NCBI GenBank assembly: GCA_964023275.1
Contig: OZ029923.1
Coordinates: 4,353,729-4,417,728 of the forward strand
Source of the DNA: Norana najaformis
Taxonomy: Eukaryota > Annelida > Clitellata > Crassiclitellata > Hormogastridae
DNA length: 64,000 nucleotides
Direction: 5' to 3'
Position numbers and translations under genes: made by a program. The notes beneath the pieces are model-generated. The model was not told the DNA's origin. It was given only the letters and a program-made list of their open reading frames with translations, and did no database searches. This document shows, piece after piece, positions 36,395-47,524 of the stretch; position 1 is the stretch's first letter, and each line of letters opens with the position of its first letter.

Positions 36395-36595
36395 TATCCA
36401 ATCCGATTCCAAACACCATCCGCTGTAGCCGTCTGACTGTCTGTCTGCCTGACTCTTGTATCGCGACCTGGAACCGAACCCTTCTTGCCTATCGATTTTG
36501 TTTTGACTGAGCGCCTGTGAATAAGCTGGTTCCCGCGACTTAGCTTTCGTTGGGCGCTGTATATAGAAAGCTCGAGTTCACGATTACGATTATGT
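36395..36595 (+). mobile_element. REP-B copy, well preserved
   Basis: CTGGAACCGAACCCTTCTTG, CCTATCGATTTTGTTTTGAC, GAGCGCCTGTGAATAAGCTG, GTTGGGCGCTGTATATAGAA, CACGATTACGATTATG. Confidence 0.85.
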
Positions 36596-36860
36596 CATTT
36601 CGCAAAGAATGGAAGACTTGTATTTTTCCAGCTATACCCGCGCTTTTGAAGTGAATTCATAATTAGGAGCGATATAAGTATCTGATTAATAATTACTATT
36701 TTTTAACAAGATATTCATACACAACTCTCGGATTCAAGACATATAATATATGCAATATATGGAACAGTAATTCAATACTTAACTGTTCTTTCGGCAGGCC
36801 CCTGCTGAGTGAGCAGACATGATGAAAGAGCGCTATATGAATGAATGTATATAGGCAGAT
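36596..36860 (+). mobile_element. LINE 3' end fragments
   Basis: AATGGAAGACTTGTATTTTT then ACCCGCGCTTTTGAAGTGAA and GGAGCGATATAAGTATCTG match the complement of 59,215-59,290. A second fragment ends GAGCGCTATATGAATGAATG at 36,827-36,846. Confidence 0.65.
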
Positions 36861-37324
36861 ACATGGAGAGATCTTTTATACAGATAATTTCTTGTTATGC
36901 CCAACCAAAGCCTACGGTAAGGCAATGATACCACACGAGACGCGTTTCCTTTAAAACGTAGGTATCTTTTGAAATATATATGATTCTATTTGCTTATGTC
37001 GCGTGCAATCGCCAGAAGCGCAAGCAACGCTAATGGCCTCACGTGCGGCTATCTAAAAATCGCTTCTGTTCGTTGAAGGTTTTTATAGCGCAATTACACG
37101 GATCTAGACATTTATATAGAGCCTTCAAAAAGCTCTGGAAAGTCGGTGTCCTAAAACAATGTTGTTTATACGACTTGTACTAAGTATCGAATCGTCTATA
37201 TAATTATGCGTATAATTGCTGATATATAATAGCTCGTCGACTATGCGGTTTACCCATTTATCTTACATAATTATACCAGTACTATATATACATATATATA
37301 TTATATATATAAATATACATATAT
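36861..37324. other. No recognisable gene
   Basis: AT-rich sequence with a TTTTATAGCGCAATTACACG fragment at 37,081. Confidence 0.4.
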
Positions 37325-37602
37325 AAAGAAGAAGGCGAAAGAGAGGAGAAGGAGAAGAAGCAGAAGAAGGAGGAGAAGGAGAAGGAGAAAAAGAAGAGAA
37401 GGAAAAGGAGAGAAGAAGGAGAAGAATAAGGAGAAGGAGAAGGAGAATTAAAAGGAGAAGGAGGAACAGAAAGAGAAGGAGTAGGAGAAGGAGAAGGAGG
37501 AGGACTAGGACTAGGATCAGGAGATGGAGAAGGAGATGGAGAAGGAGAACGAGAAGAAGCAGGAGGAGAAGAAGAAGAAGAAGAAGAAGAAGAAGAAGAA
37601 GA
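37325..37602. repeat. Polypurine (GAA/GGA)n tract
   Basis: About 275 bp of G and A on the plus strand, ending in a pure GAA run. Confidence 0.97.
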
Positions 37603-37964
37603 GCGGTACCTTAAGCTAACCCCGATGGGCGGCAGCCATAACTATGATGTGTTAGCAACTTCATTTTTCTCAGCCTCGGCATATAAAGGCGGGTGACCAG
37701 CCGTCTCCTTCGCCGCCTGATCTTCCCACTGACAGTGTATAATCAGTGTACTCAAAGCAATGATGATGTGATGACTTGAATGCGATGCAGTTTGTCCATT
37801 ACCGAATTGAAAGCCGAGTATAGAACAACAATGAAAAAATAAGTAAAAGCTAAGGTAAAGATAGCATGAGCGGTGATAGCTGATATGGAACACGTTTTGC
37901 TCCTGTAACATACAAACGCCTTATGTGCGAATCTGCTGACTGAACTCCTTTTTAAAGCAAAGCT
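37603..37964. other. No recognisable gene
   Basis: It includes ATTTTTCTCAGCCTCGGCAT with GGCGGGTGACCAG, which recurs at 48,450-48,485. No gene. Confidence 0.4.
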
Positions 37965-38425
37965 CCCATGTCCCATGAGGAACCTATGGGAGGCGCACAT
38001 CTCCTTTTCTTGACCCTTGAGCCGACAGTGGACGAATCCCATGGTCCTGGACACAGGGCCAGTGCATCGCAGGACTTAACGTTTACTTCCCAGCTTAAGT
38101 AAAGTAAAGTATCTCATATTCCACAAGAGAGACTTATGGGAGGCGCACATCTCCTTTTCTTGACCCTTGAGCCGGCAGTGGACGAATCCCATGGTCCTGG
38201 ACACAGGGCCAGTGCATCGCAGGACTTAACGTTTACTTCCCAGCTTAAGTAAAGTAAAGTATCTCATATTCCACAAGAGAGACTTATGGGAGGCGCACAT
38301 CTCCTTTTCTTGACCCTTGAGCCGGCAGTGGACGAATCCCATGGTCCTGGACACAGGGCCAGTGCATCGCAGGACTTAACGTTTACTTCCCAGCTTACGC
38401 CGGTACCAAATCATACTGCTTAAAA
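37965..38425 (-). mobile_element. SINE-2 copy with its 3' part triplicated (150-bp period)
   Basis: GGAGGCGCACATCTCC begins at 37,990, 38,140 and 38,290. Each unit runs through ATGGTCCTGGACACAGGGCC to CTTCCCAGCTTA. Units two and three are identical as far as I can read, and unit one differs by one base in GCCGACAGTGG. Only the last unit continues upstream in SINE terms (CGCCGGTACCAAATCATACT), and the tRNA head is missing. Confidence 0.9.
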
Positions 38426-39241
38426 ACCTATTGTACCTGAATACCAGGCAACTTGTTTCTCTGAGATTTCTGGCCATACTAGTGTCTGTTTAACCAAACA
38501 TTGTTTTTACGATCGCGTCTGTCAGCTTAGTAAGAGCCCGATTTACCAAACCGAATGGATCCTAACCCGGAAGCAAAACAACTTCAGGGCGTGTTTATGA
38601 CTAATTAGCACAAACCTAATGAGCACACGACGCATAACATTCTTTCTGAAATGCTTACAGCAAATTACGATAATGAAGGCAGCGATCGAAGGCTCGAGCA
38701 AGAACAACCTGTATGGCTAAAAAACCGTCGCAATTGAGTTCTTAGACAATACTAAAGTAGGCCATTAGCGCTAGACAAATAATTCGTTTGTACAGCCGCT
38801 TGGGCTGATGTTTGGATTGTGCGTCTGAGTTTATGTGCCTGGACACGCACACATCCCGAATGCGGTAGACGATTATAGATGTGAGATGAAACAAATGCTC
38901 TGGATAATTGGCTGCGTTGGAAGCGTCACGCAAGACTGCGTCTGGTATTGTAGCGTCACGCATGATTGCGTCTCGCCTGGCTGAATACAAATCATTTGAT
39001 TGTTTTAGAACGTCGGTATACAGATCTAAATAGTATTCATTGCCAGTGTCAACAACGTACCTCTGCCCTGCCACCATTATCACCACTACCAACACTACCA
39101 CTCCTCCACCATCAACACCACCATAATCACACTCTTGTGCAATGGAGCGTGTTGCTGGAACAATCTTCCGCTGAAAATCCGAACTTTTCCGGCTGATACA
39201 CAACAAACGTTTTCAGTGTTTTAAAGTTTCAGCCACAATTT
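38426..39241. other. No recognisable gene
   Basis: Low-copy sequence. The 154-codon minus frame at 38,742-39,206 contains a GGV/VV-rich repeat-like stretch and no domain. Confidence 0.4.
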
Positions 39242-39381
39242 TGTTTCAGCAGTTTTTAAAATTTCTTAATGACGATATACAAATACTCAGATATATACAT
39301 ACATACATACATACATACATCATACATGCATACATACATACATACATATACATACATACATAAATACATATATACATACAT

Positions 39382-39412
<31 letters not shown>

Positions 39413-41358
39413 CATACATACATACATACATACACACATGCATGCATATATACATTCATACATGCTTACATATATACATTCATACATGCATACATATATA
39501 CATTCATACATAGATATATGCATACATACATACATATATACATACATACATACACACATGCATATATACATACATACATACATACATACACAGATGCATA
39601 CATATATACATTCATACATGCATACATATATACATTCATACATGCATACATATATACATACATATATACATATATACATACATACATACATACACACATG
39701 CATGCATATATACATTCATACATACTTACATATCTACATTCATACATACATATATACATACATACATACATACATACATTCATACATACATTTTCTTTCG
39801 TAGGCTCCTGAATCATTCAGTTGTTCCAAAACATGGGAAATTTTTTCTGCATTTGAAAACAGTGGAGCAATTGATGCCGGTACACAACACATTGCGACAG
39901 AAATCAGGTTAGGAATTTCAACAGGAACAACATTTACAATGCAAAGCTTCAGCAGTGAGGACCACCATTACAGTTGAGCTATAGTTGAGTATGTATGAAT
40001 GTATATATGTATGCATGTATGAATGTATATATGTAAGCATGTATGAATGTATATATGTAAGCATGTATGAATGTATATATGTATGCATGTGTGTATGTAT
40101 GTATGTATGCATATGTATGTATATATGTATGCATGTATGAATGTATATATGTATGCATGTATGAATGTATATATGTATGCATGTGTGTATGTATGTATGT
40201 ATGTATATGTATGTATATATGTATGCATGTATGAATGTATATATGTAAGCATGTATGAATGTATATATGTAAGCATGTATGAATGTATATATGTATGCAT
40301 GTGTGTATGTATGTATGTATGTATATGTATGTATATATGTATGCATGTATGAATGTATATATGTATGCATGTATGAATGTATATATGCATGCATGTATGA
40401 ATGTATATATGTATGCATGTATGACAGAGGACATTATGGCGCATTAGAAGCCGCATTAATATGAGACTGGGTAAGGTATTGAGTAATGGTATTTTGCCAG
40501 AGATCAGTCGCTGGTCGCCAGAATTAGTCATTGTTACGCGACACCAGCAAGATAAGGACCTACCCGATCGCATCGAAGGTAGAGCCGAGAAGTCGGACGA
40601 TCAGCCAAAAGATAAGGCGCGATTTCAAAGGGCGCCGACATCGGTAATTGATGGAGTTGGACGATCACACGACGAGGGAATGGAATCAAGCGCAGAGAAG
40701 CATACCCATAGACATAGGAACAAAGACACAGGGTAGGACAGAGTCCATGATAAGGGTACAGCAACAACCTTAGTCGTAGTGAGTAGAGTTGTTGCTGTGG
40801 ATTACTAATAAGGGTGACAAGCAGTGCAAATGAATATACTCAAGGATGAGCAGAAGTAGCCCAGGGAAGAAGGGTTGCTGTACACGTCATAGCCCGGTGC
40901 TAGGACGACTCCGCCTCGCAATGGGCAGGGAAGACAACGGCCGGAAGATCCGCCCCCATGTAACTGATAGTTCCTAAAGGGAAGATTTTAAGGGATAATA
41001 GGCAGAAATGCGTTAGCCAATTACCTTCCAAATTAGCAGACAGCCTAAGGACAGAAAATTATATAAGCGTTGGAAAAGGTAATTTGGGAGTCTTGTCTGA
41101 GCTAAACTTTCTGAGTGAAGTTCGGGTGAGATACGACAGCACACAGACGTAGACGACTGTGGACGATCATTGCTTTCTTACATTGTAAGTATTCTGTTCT
41201 TTATATTAAATCTCGTAGCAAGCAGTGCTCTGTTCTTCCTTACTAGTTCCCTAACTAGGCTATACATGTATGAATGTATATATGTAAGCATGTATGAATG
41301 TATATATGCATGCATTTGTGTATGTATGTATGTATATGTATGTATATATGTATGTACG

Positions 41359-41390
<32 letters not shown>

Positions 41391-41444
41391 TGTATCTGAG
41401 TATTTGTATATCGTCATTAAGAAATTTTAAAAACTGCTGAAACA
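39242..41444. repeat. 2.2-kb inverted repeat with perfect 49-bp arms and CATA/TATG tracts
   Basis: Positions 39,242-39,290 (starting TGTTTCAGCAGTTTTTAAAA) are the exact complement of 41,396-41,444. Just inside lie CATA repeats (39,293-39,790) and TATG repeats (41,265-41,395), which extend the pairing. A further TATG tract fills 39,990-40,420. The remaining 40,425-41,260 is low-copy. Confidence 0.9.
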
Positions 41445-41715
41445 GAGTTCCAGAGAATAATGGCTCCACGGGTGAAGTTATTGGGATCATCAAGTGCACC
41501 TACATCTAGGTATTACACTCGCTACGCTATTACCCTGGCTTGACCCCAAGCATAATTTGGTCATACGCATGCGCATTAGCAGAACCGCACTGCGCATGCT
41601 CACCATATGTATGCATATATATATATATATTATATATATATATTTATATATATAACATAAGTACGATCAACATACCGTCGCATTTAGCATCACTAAAGGT
41701 ATAACTGACCACCAC

Positions 41716-41750
<35 letters not shown>

Positions 41751-41995
41751 ATAACAACAACGGATTAGACTAATACGGCATCGGCAACAAAAAGAAAAGT
41801 TATTATTTCGAAATTCTAAGGAATATCTTAGTCGTAGGTCCAGTTTCACTACAGCGCCACCTAGCTGTTCGTGGCGATATTCCAATTGGTTTAATAAATA
41901 AATAAATTAATTAATTAATTAATTAATTAATTAATTAAACGCGAGCCGAGAAAAAAATGTCCGGAAACTAATTCTATAATTCCATCTGAAGTCCT
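41445..41995. other. Low-copy spacer with CAG, AT and ATTA runs
   Basis: (CAG)n at about 41,721-41,748, (AT)n near 41,620-41,655 and (ATTA)n at 41,905-41,938. No gene. Confidence 0.45.
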
Positions 41996-42465
41996 ACTCT
42001 TTCTTTCTTTCTTTCTTCCTTCCGTCCTTCCTTTCTTCGTTCCTTTCTTGCTTTCGTCCTTCTTTCCTTCATCCTTCCTTCCCTTCTTCCTTCCTTTCTT
42101 CCTTCCTTCCGTCCTTCCTTTCTTCCTTCCTGCCTTCCTTCCTTCCTTCCTTCCTTCATTCGTTCGTTCGTTCTTTCCTTTCTTTCTTTCTTCCTTCCTT
42201 CCTTTCTTCCTTCCTTCGTTTCTTCCTTCCTTTCTTCCTTCCTTCGTTTCTTCCTTCCTTTCTTCCTTCCTTCGTTTCTTCCTTCGTTTCTTTCTTTCTT
42301 TTTTCTTCCTTCCTTCATTCCGTCCTTTCTTTCTTTTTTCTTCCTTCCTTCATTCCGTCCTTTCTTTCTTTTTTCTTCCTTCCTTCCTTCCTTCCTTTCT
42401 TCTTTCCCTCCTTCGTTCTTTCGTTCCTTTATTCTTTCCTTCCTTTCTTTCGTCCTTCCTTTTTT
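41996..42465. repeat. (CTTC/CTTT)n polypyrimidine tract
   Basis: About 470 bp of CTTC and CTTT variants. The 139- and 185-codon frames are artefacts. Confidence 0.97.
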
Positions 42466-43130
42466 AGTACATCGTACCGCTCGTCGTGAGCAGACGATTG
42501 ACTGATACGGTTGCCAAGGTAACCATATCATCGCACAGTTGCTGTCCGTTACGCAATTTAATGCTTTGATATTTTATCGATCAGTTGCCTTGGTTCGTGT
42601 TCGATCAGTTTCACCGAACTGTTCGATCAGCCTCTTTCTGGTCATATATTCAGTTCATATAGCGCCTGATCGGTTGTCGCCCCAAAGACGCCGAGAAGCC
42701 ACTTGCTAGGCGTTCTTATTCCAGCGTCTTGTAAACGATTCCCTTCAGGGAACAGACGCTCCCTAACGATCACGTGCCGATCAAGGACATCCGTGGGATA
42801 GCACATGGATGTGAATCTGAAAGGCGGACTGCTGTATGTTAATAAGTGTGCGGGTAACACATTGTTGAACGTCTTTGTGATAATGCGAGGCCGTGAAACG
42901 GAGTGTTGGACTTCTTTGTAGTAATGAGTGAATAAGAAATTCAGTGTCGAACTTCTAAGTAAACGTTCTTGAACGCAAAGCTCATTACTGGATTTCCTGG
43001 TGATTAAAATGTGGACGTGAAGTTTGACTTCTGCGTAAAAGTTATGGACGCGTAATTCAATGCACTTGTTAACCACTGACTCCTCTATAACAGCACTTGT
43101 AACGCGAGACTCAATAATTGCAATATTTCC
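42466..43130. other. No recognisable gene
   Basis: It contains ATATAGCGCCTGATCGG at 42,657. The 144-codon minus frame at 42,642-43,076 has no domain I recognise. Confidence 0.4.
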
Positions 43131-43132
43131 TT

Positions 43133-43242
43133 AAATTGTTATACTATGACAATATATTTTCTAAAATTTTCTAAAATTGTTATACTATGACAATCTATTT
43201 TCTGAAATTTCCTAAAATTGTTATACTATGACAACCGATAGC
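43133..43242. repeat. 41-bp tandem repeat x 3
   Basis: GTTATACTATGACAA begins at 43,138, 43,179 and 43,220, separated by CTATTTTCTAAAATTTTC-like spacers. Confidence 0.9.
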
Positions 43243-43375
43243 GCTAAGCAATCGCGAGTGATTACAAGCTCAAGGTACACACACAATGAAATTCTCAGCT
43301 GAGGCTCGAACCTGTGTACTCGCTGTATTTATCTGCACTACATTGTACACTGGTTTTTCTAACCATCCAGTCTTC
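43236..43375 (-). mobile_element. SINE-1 copy, decayed
   Basis: In reverse it shows box B GGTTCGAGCC, a CTTGAGCTTGTAATCACTC stretch and TTGCTTAGCGCTATC, in SINE-1 order with many changes. Confidence 0.55.
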
Positions 43376-43464
43376 TGATGCAAAGAAGGCTGCATGTTGA
43401 ATTTCGATCCGGTGCGCTATAAAACGAAGATTCACCAGCCCAGTAAATTGCGCATGCAAGCACT

Positions 43465-43540
43465 AATCGTAATCGTAATCCCGAGATTTCTACAGCGCCC
43501 AACGATAGCACGTCACAGGAACCAGCTTATTCACTACAAG
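43465..43540 (-). mobile_element. REP-B 3' fragment
   Basis: CGTAATCGTAATCCCGAGAT, TACAGCGCCCAACGATAGC and AACCAGCTTATTCAC. It is cut off exactly where the 48-bp array begins. Confidence 0.8.
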
Positions 43541-44275
43541 ACAGAAGTCCGTTTGCTGAGTTTCTTGCACATATACTGTGCAACGGTCGCCCACATTCTG
43601 AGTTTCACGCCAAGATATTGTGAAACAAAGGTCCGTTTGCTGTGTTTCGTGCACACCTGCTGTGTAACAGAAGTCCATATGATATGACCTTTTTTCACGC
43701 CCATTTGCTGTGAAACAGGAGTCCATATGATATGACCTTTTTCACGCCCATATGCTGTGAAACAGAAGTCCATATGATATGACCTTTTTTCACGCCCATT
43801 TGCTGTGAAACAGAAGTCCATGATATGACCTTTTTTCACGCCCATATGCTGTGAAACAGAAGTCCATGATATGACCTTTTTCACGCCCATATGCTGTGAA
43901 ACAGAAGTCCATATGATATGACCTTTTTTCACGCCCATCTGCTGTGAAACAGAAGTCCATATGATATGACCTTTTTTCACGCCCATATGCTGTGAAACAG
44001 AAGTCCATATGATATGACCTTTTTTCACGCCCATATGCTGTGAAACAGAAGTCCATATGATATGACCTTTTTTCACGCCCATATGCTGTGAAACAGAAGT
44101 CCATATGATATGACCTTTTTTCACGCCCATATGCTGTGAAACAGAAGTCCATATGATATGACCTTTTTTCACGCCCATATGCTGTGAAACAGTAGTCCAT
44201 ATGACATTTTTCACGCCCATCTGCTGTGAAACAGAAGTCCATATGCTGACTTTCGCGCCCAATTACTTTAAAAGG
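43541..44275. repeat. 48-bp tandem array, about 12 good units plus diverged edge units
   Basis: The unit is GACCTTTTTTCACGCCCATA, TGCTGTGAAACAGAAGTCCA, TATGATAT. Units start with CACGCCCAT at about 43,696 and then every 43-48 bp to 44,212. Because 48 is divisible by three, a 242-codon minus frame crosses it with a 16-residue repeat (MGVKKGHIIWTSVSQH). Length changes in the T run shift the frame, which argues against a protein. Confidence 0.95.
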
Positions 44276-44864
44276 GGAGTCCATTGCACGCAAACAGACA
44301 CTCATACACGACTGGTGCTTCGTGCGATGGACGCGGCAGGAGCAGGGTGCTGGAGCATGGACAGAAATCCTCGGCAGAGAGCGCGCCTAAAGCGCCAAGT
44401 GCCCGTTGCAGCTCTGATAACACAATATCGCGAAACGCCGAATGAGCATCGCATATTACTCCGCTCATGAGGAACAGAGATACGCCCGACGCAGCAAAAG
44501 CAACATCAGCAGCAGCAGCCGTAGGTGATGGTGGTGGAGGTAGTGATGCGGCTTGGGACAACTTGCACATCGATATTTTATTTCGGACGCGATCAACGTC
44601 GCCGTCTTGATTTGGACCGACGGAAATCGCTAAGGATTATGGGTCTTTCGTTGGAAAACGTCGCCGGGCTTTGCTGATTGGTCAGCTAAATCCAGCGCCG
44701 AACACGACATCTGTCGGCTACCGACCACCAACAGCTGCGTATCGCATTCGTAACCTGTAGTGAGTCGGAATTAATAGCGGGAAAGGAAACGGAGCTGAGT
44801 GGAAACCGGGAGGTAAAGAGTGGTCCGGGTTCTATTCCGAGTAGAGGTTTGTCTCTGTATTATT
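44276..44864. other. No recognisable gene; relatively CpG-rich
   Basis: GC-richer low-copy sequence with many CpGs and an (AGC)n run near 44,505. It could be a regulatory or 5' region, but I see no coding frame to attach it to. Confidence 0.35.
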
Positions 44865-44925
44865 AAGCCCCGCTGTCTAATGGTAAAGCATCAATCGATG
44901 GCGCTTAGCGGTTGGGCCCAAAGGA
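44865..44925 (-). mobile_element. SINE-1 tail fragment
   Basis: CTAATGGTAAAGCATCAATC then GATGGCGCTTAGCGG, matching the SINE-1 3' end. Confidence 0.65.
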
Positions 44926-44999
44926 TTTGCTCAGAACACACAGTAATCGTCTTTGGGAAAGCTCGAATCCTTCGCCGTACACAGATCAAACGTCTATTA

Positions 45000-45182
45000 A
45001 TTCTGCATTTATTAAGCGCCACTATCTAATGAATGAGCATCAATCGATGGTCCTGAGAAATTGCGAGTGAAGGACTTGCTCAAAGTCCCTACACAGTAAC
45101 CGTCTCAGGGATGGAGGCTCGAACCCATACTCTCCGCGTTATAAGCCGACCGCTCTAACCAATCTGCAACCGTAAAATAGAA
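45000..45182 (-). mobile_element. SINE-1 copy
   Basis: TTCTGCATTTATTAAGCGCC, GAGCATCAATCGATGG, ACTTGCTCAAAGTCCC, GAACCCATACTCTCCGCGTT and CCGCTCTAACCAAT are the complements of tail, body, box B and head. Confidence 0.85.
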
Positions 45183-45514
45183 GGCAGATAGATAGAGCAG
45201 GCGGACGACTATGTAAGACTCTGTAAGGTCAATCTAACTTTTCTAATATAATGACTTTTATAGCGCCGTTATCGTAATGCACAAGACATCAAATGGTGGT
45301 CGTTCTAAGTGAAATTGTTGTAAAGTCATGGTTGTATAGCTATAGTTATATAGTTATAGTTGTATAGTTATAGCTATAGTTAGGTTATGCACTCATAGTT
45401 GTTGAAGCAACCCGGTCGAAATTCAATTGGGTTTTGCGATAAGTTCATTGCCGAATCTAGGGCTAAGAGGAGGAAATGTTTGCATCCGCTACGTTCCACT
45501 GAGGGATATTAGAA
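45183..45514. other. Spacer with TATAGCGCC fragment
   Basis: TTTTATAGCGCCGTTATCGT then AATGCACAAGACATCAAATG (45,257-45,296) resembles REP-D. A (TATAGT)n-like patch lies at 45,325-45,380. Confidence 0.5.
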
Positions 45515-46176
45515 ACTTCAGTATGTATAATTCATGAAAGTGTCTTGTGAAACCGTGACTAAATTGCGTGGCCTGATAAGATATGTAATTCAGTCAGTAT
45601 GTAATTCATGGAAGTATCTTGTGAAACTGTGACGAAATTGCGTGGCCTGATAAGATATGTAATTCAGTCAGTATGTAATTCATGGAAGTATCTTGTGACG
45701 CTGTGACGAAATTGCGTGGCCTGATAAGATATGTAATTCAGTCAGTATGTAATTCATGGAAGTATCTTGTGACGCTGTGACGAAATTGCGTGGCCTGATA
45801 AGATATGTAATTCAGTCAGTATGTAATTCATGGAAGTATCTTGTGACACTGTGACGAAATTTCGTGGCCTGATAAGATATGTAATTCAGTCAGTATGTAA
45901 TTCATGGAAGTATCTTGTGACGCTGTGACGAAATTGCGTGGCCTGATAAGATATGTAATTCAGTCAGTATGTAATTCATGGAAGTATCTTGTGACGCTGT
46001 GACGAAATTGCGTGGCCTGATAAGATATGTAATTCAGTCAGTATGTAATTCATGGAAGTATCTTGTGACACTGTGACGAAATTTCGTGGCCTGATAAGAT
46101 ATGTAATTCAGTCAGTATGTAATTCATGGAAGTATCTTGTGAAACTGTGACGAAATTTCGTGGCCTGATAAAATAT
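45515..46176. repeat. 74-bp tandem repeat x 9
   Basis: GCCTGATAAGATATGTAATT recurs every 74 bp from 45,571 to 46,163. Units include CAGTCAGTATGTAATTCATG and GAAGTATCTTGTGACGCTG. Two unit types (GAAATTGCG and GAAATTTCG) alternate, with a 222-bp higher-order step visible near the right end. Confidence 0.95.
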
Positions 46177-46179
46177 GAG

Positions 46180-46365
46180 ACACGGTAGCATATTGGATAG
46201 AGCGCTCGGCTTGTAACGCAGAGAGTACGGGTTCAAGCCTCCTCCGAGACGATTACTGTTTAGGGACCTTGAGCAAGTCCTTCACTCACAATTGCTAGGC
46301 GCCATCGATTGATGCTAAGTCATTAGATAGTGGCGCCTAATAAATGCGCAAATAACAAAATAATA
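46180..46365 (+). mobile_element. SINE-1 copy, well preserved
   Basis: GGTAGCATATTGGATAGAGC head, CTTGTAA anticodon-loop-like heptamer, box B GGTTCAAGCC, ACCTTGAGCAAGTCCTTCAC body, GCGCCATCGATTGATGCTAA tail, ending in AATAACAAAATAATATC. It starts within a few bases of the end of the 74-bp array. Confidence 0.9.
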
Positions 46366-46383
46366 TCAAATAAAACTATAAGG

Positions 46384-46730
46384 GAAAGGACGAGACAAGA
46401 GGATGTAGAGAATATCACCAGAAAGAGAAGACTGAAATGGATGGGACAAGTAATTCGTATGGACGGAGACAGGTGAGCCAATCAAGCAAAGAACTGGATA
46501 CCTGAAGGGAAACGGAGGAAGGGAAGACCAAGGAAGAACTGGCCAGAGACCGTCAGAGACGGCCTTGGGTGTCTGGGGATGTCGTGGGATGAGGCAAGAA
46601 GACTGGCGGTCGACAGAGATGAATGGAGAAGCTGCTTTGCACGATGTCCAGACCTCCACAGGAAGGACTTGAATGGAGAAGCTGCTTTGCACGATGTCCA
46701 GACCTCCACAGGAAAGACTAAGCACTTATT
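46384..46730 (+). pseudogene. Non-LTR retrotransposon reverse transcriptase C-terminus, broken
   Basis: The frame from about 46,393 reads ENITRKRRLKWMGQVIRMD, then a TGA stop at 46,474, then PEGKRRKGRPRKNWPETVRD, a linker, and WDEARRLAVDRDEWRSC with FARCPDLHRKD. The LKW.G.V.RM, G(R/K)R..GRP...W and ARDR..WR motif series is the standard C-terminal end of endonuclease/reverse-transcriptase polyproteins of LINEs. The protein is dead: it has an internal stop, the catalytic domains are absent, and the last 50 bp (46,621-46,670) are duplicated in tandem (46,671-46,720). Confidence 0.85.
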
Positions 46731-46784
46731 AAGTGACTAAATGTGTAAAAAATACTATTCTAAATTGTGACTTCATGCCTAAAC

Positions 46785-46900
46785 AGAACCCTTGTTGCCT
46801 ATCGATTTTGTTTTGACTGAGCGCCTGCGAATAAGCTGGTTAGCGCGACTTAGCTTTCGTAGGGCGCTGTGGAAATCTCGAGTTTACGATTACGATCACA
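46785..46900 (+). mobile_element. REP-B 3' fragment
   Basis: CCTATCGATTTTGTTTTGAC, GAGCGCCTGCGAATAAGCTG, GGGCGCTGTGGAAATCTCGA, TTTACGATTACGATC. Confidence 0.85.
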
Positions 46901-47524
46901 TTTGCGTAAGTATTTCGCTTCGCTTTTTCCCTTCATCCTTATCACCGAAACTGCCATTGCTTGAACTATTAGCAGACGATCAATGGTTTCCGACATAAAT
47001 TGCAATTAATTCGTTTAGCTTAGAACTGATGTTCACTACCGTCACCTGAATAGACTTCCGCTTATAGATCTATTTGCATATATGTCTTGGGTCTCAGTTA
47101 TGCTGCGCATGGGTCAATCTATATATAGTTCTTTGTTTACGGAACAAGCAGTTCATCTGCAAGGCTACCTGGGCGCGTTGGATTATAATATTAACGCCAT
47201 TGTTTTACCTGTCAGGAAACGAAAAGAATTATTCGGTTGAGCCAGGTACACTTTTAACAGCAATGTCTATTATTAAGAGACACTGCCGTGGGCAAAGGCA
47301 TGTTTTGTCTGACTAAAAAGACACTGACTGTGACCTATAGTGGCGATTTTAACGAGTATTAAAAGAAGTCACGGATTTTCTGGCTCTAGACCGCAGTGAC
47401 TAAGTCTTATTAAAAGAACAAGATATCTTAAAGAAAATGTATTCATTACATAAATTCCAAAATTCCGACTAAAAACTTCAGAATTCAGTAATAATTGATG
47501 CAAACTTGCCTAGGTTTAAATCGT
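46901..47524. other. No recognisable gene
   Basis: Low-copy AT-rich sequence with nothing identified. Confidence 0.4.

Noticed and set aside
38742-39206. 154-codon minus-strand frame as a gene
   Set aside because: It includes a low-complexity Gly/Val segment from ACC triplets, with no conserved motif.
42642-43076. 144-codon minus-strand frame as a gene
   Set aside because: No recognisable motif, and it overlaps a TATAGCGCC repeat fragment.
43534-44262. 242-codon minus-strand repeat protein
   Set aside because: A by-product of a 48-bp period. A second frame is equally open, and T-run length changes break the phase.
46185-46260. True tRNA gene
   Set aside because: It has box A and box B, but the acceptor and anticodon stems do not pair well and the same unit with a non-tRNA body recurs, so it is the head of SINE-1. 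The same holds for 54,600 and 52,480.
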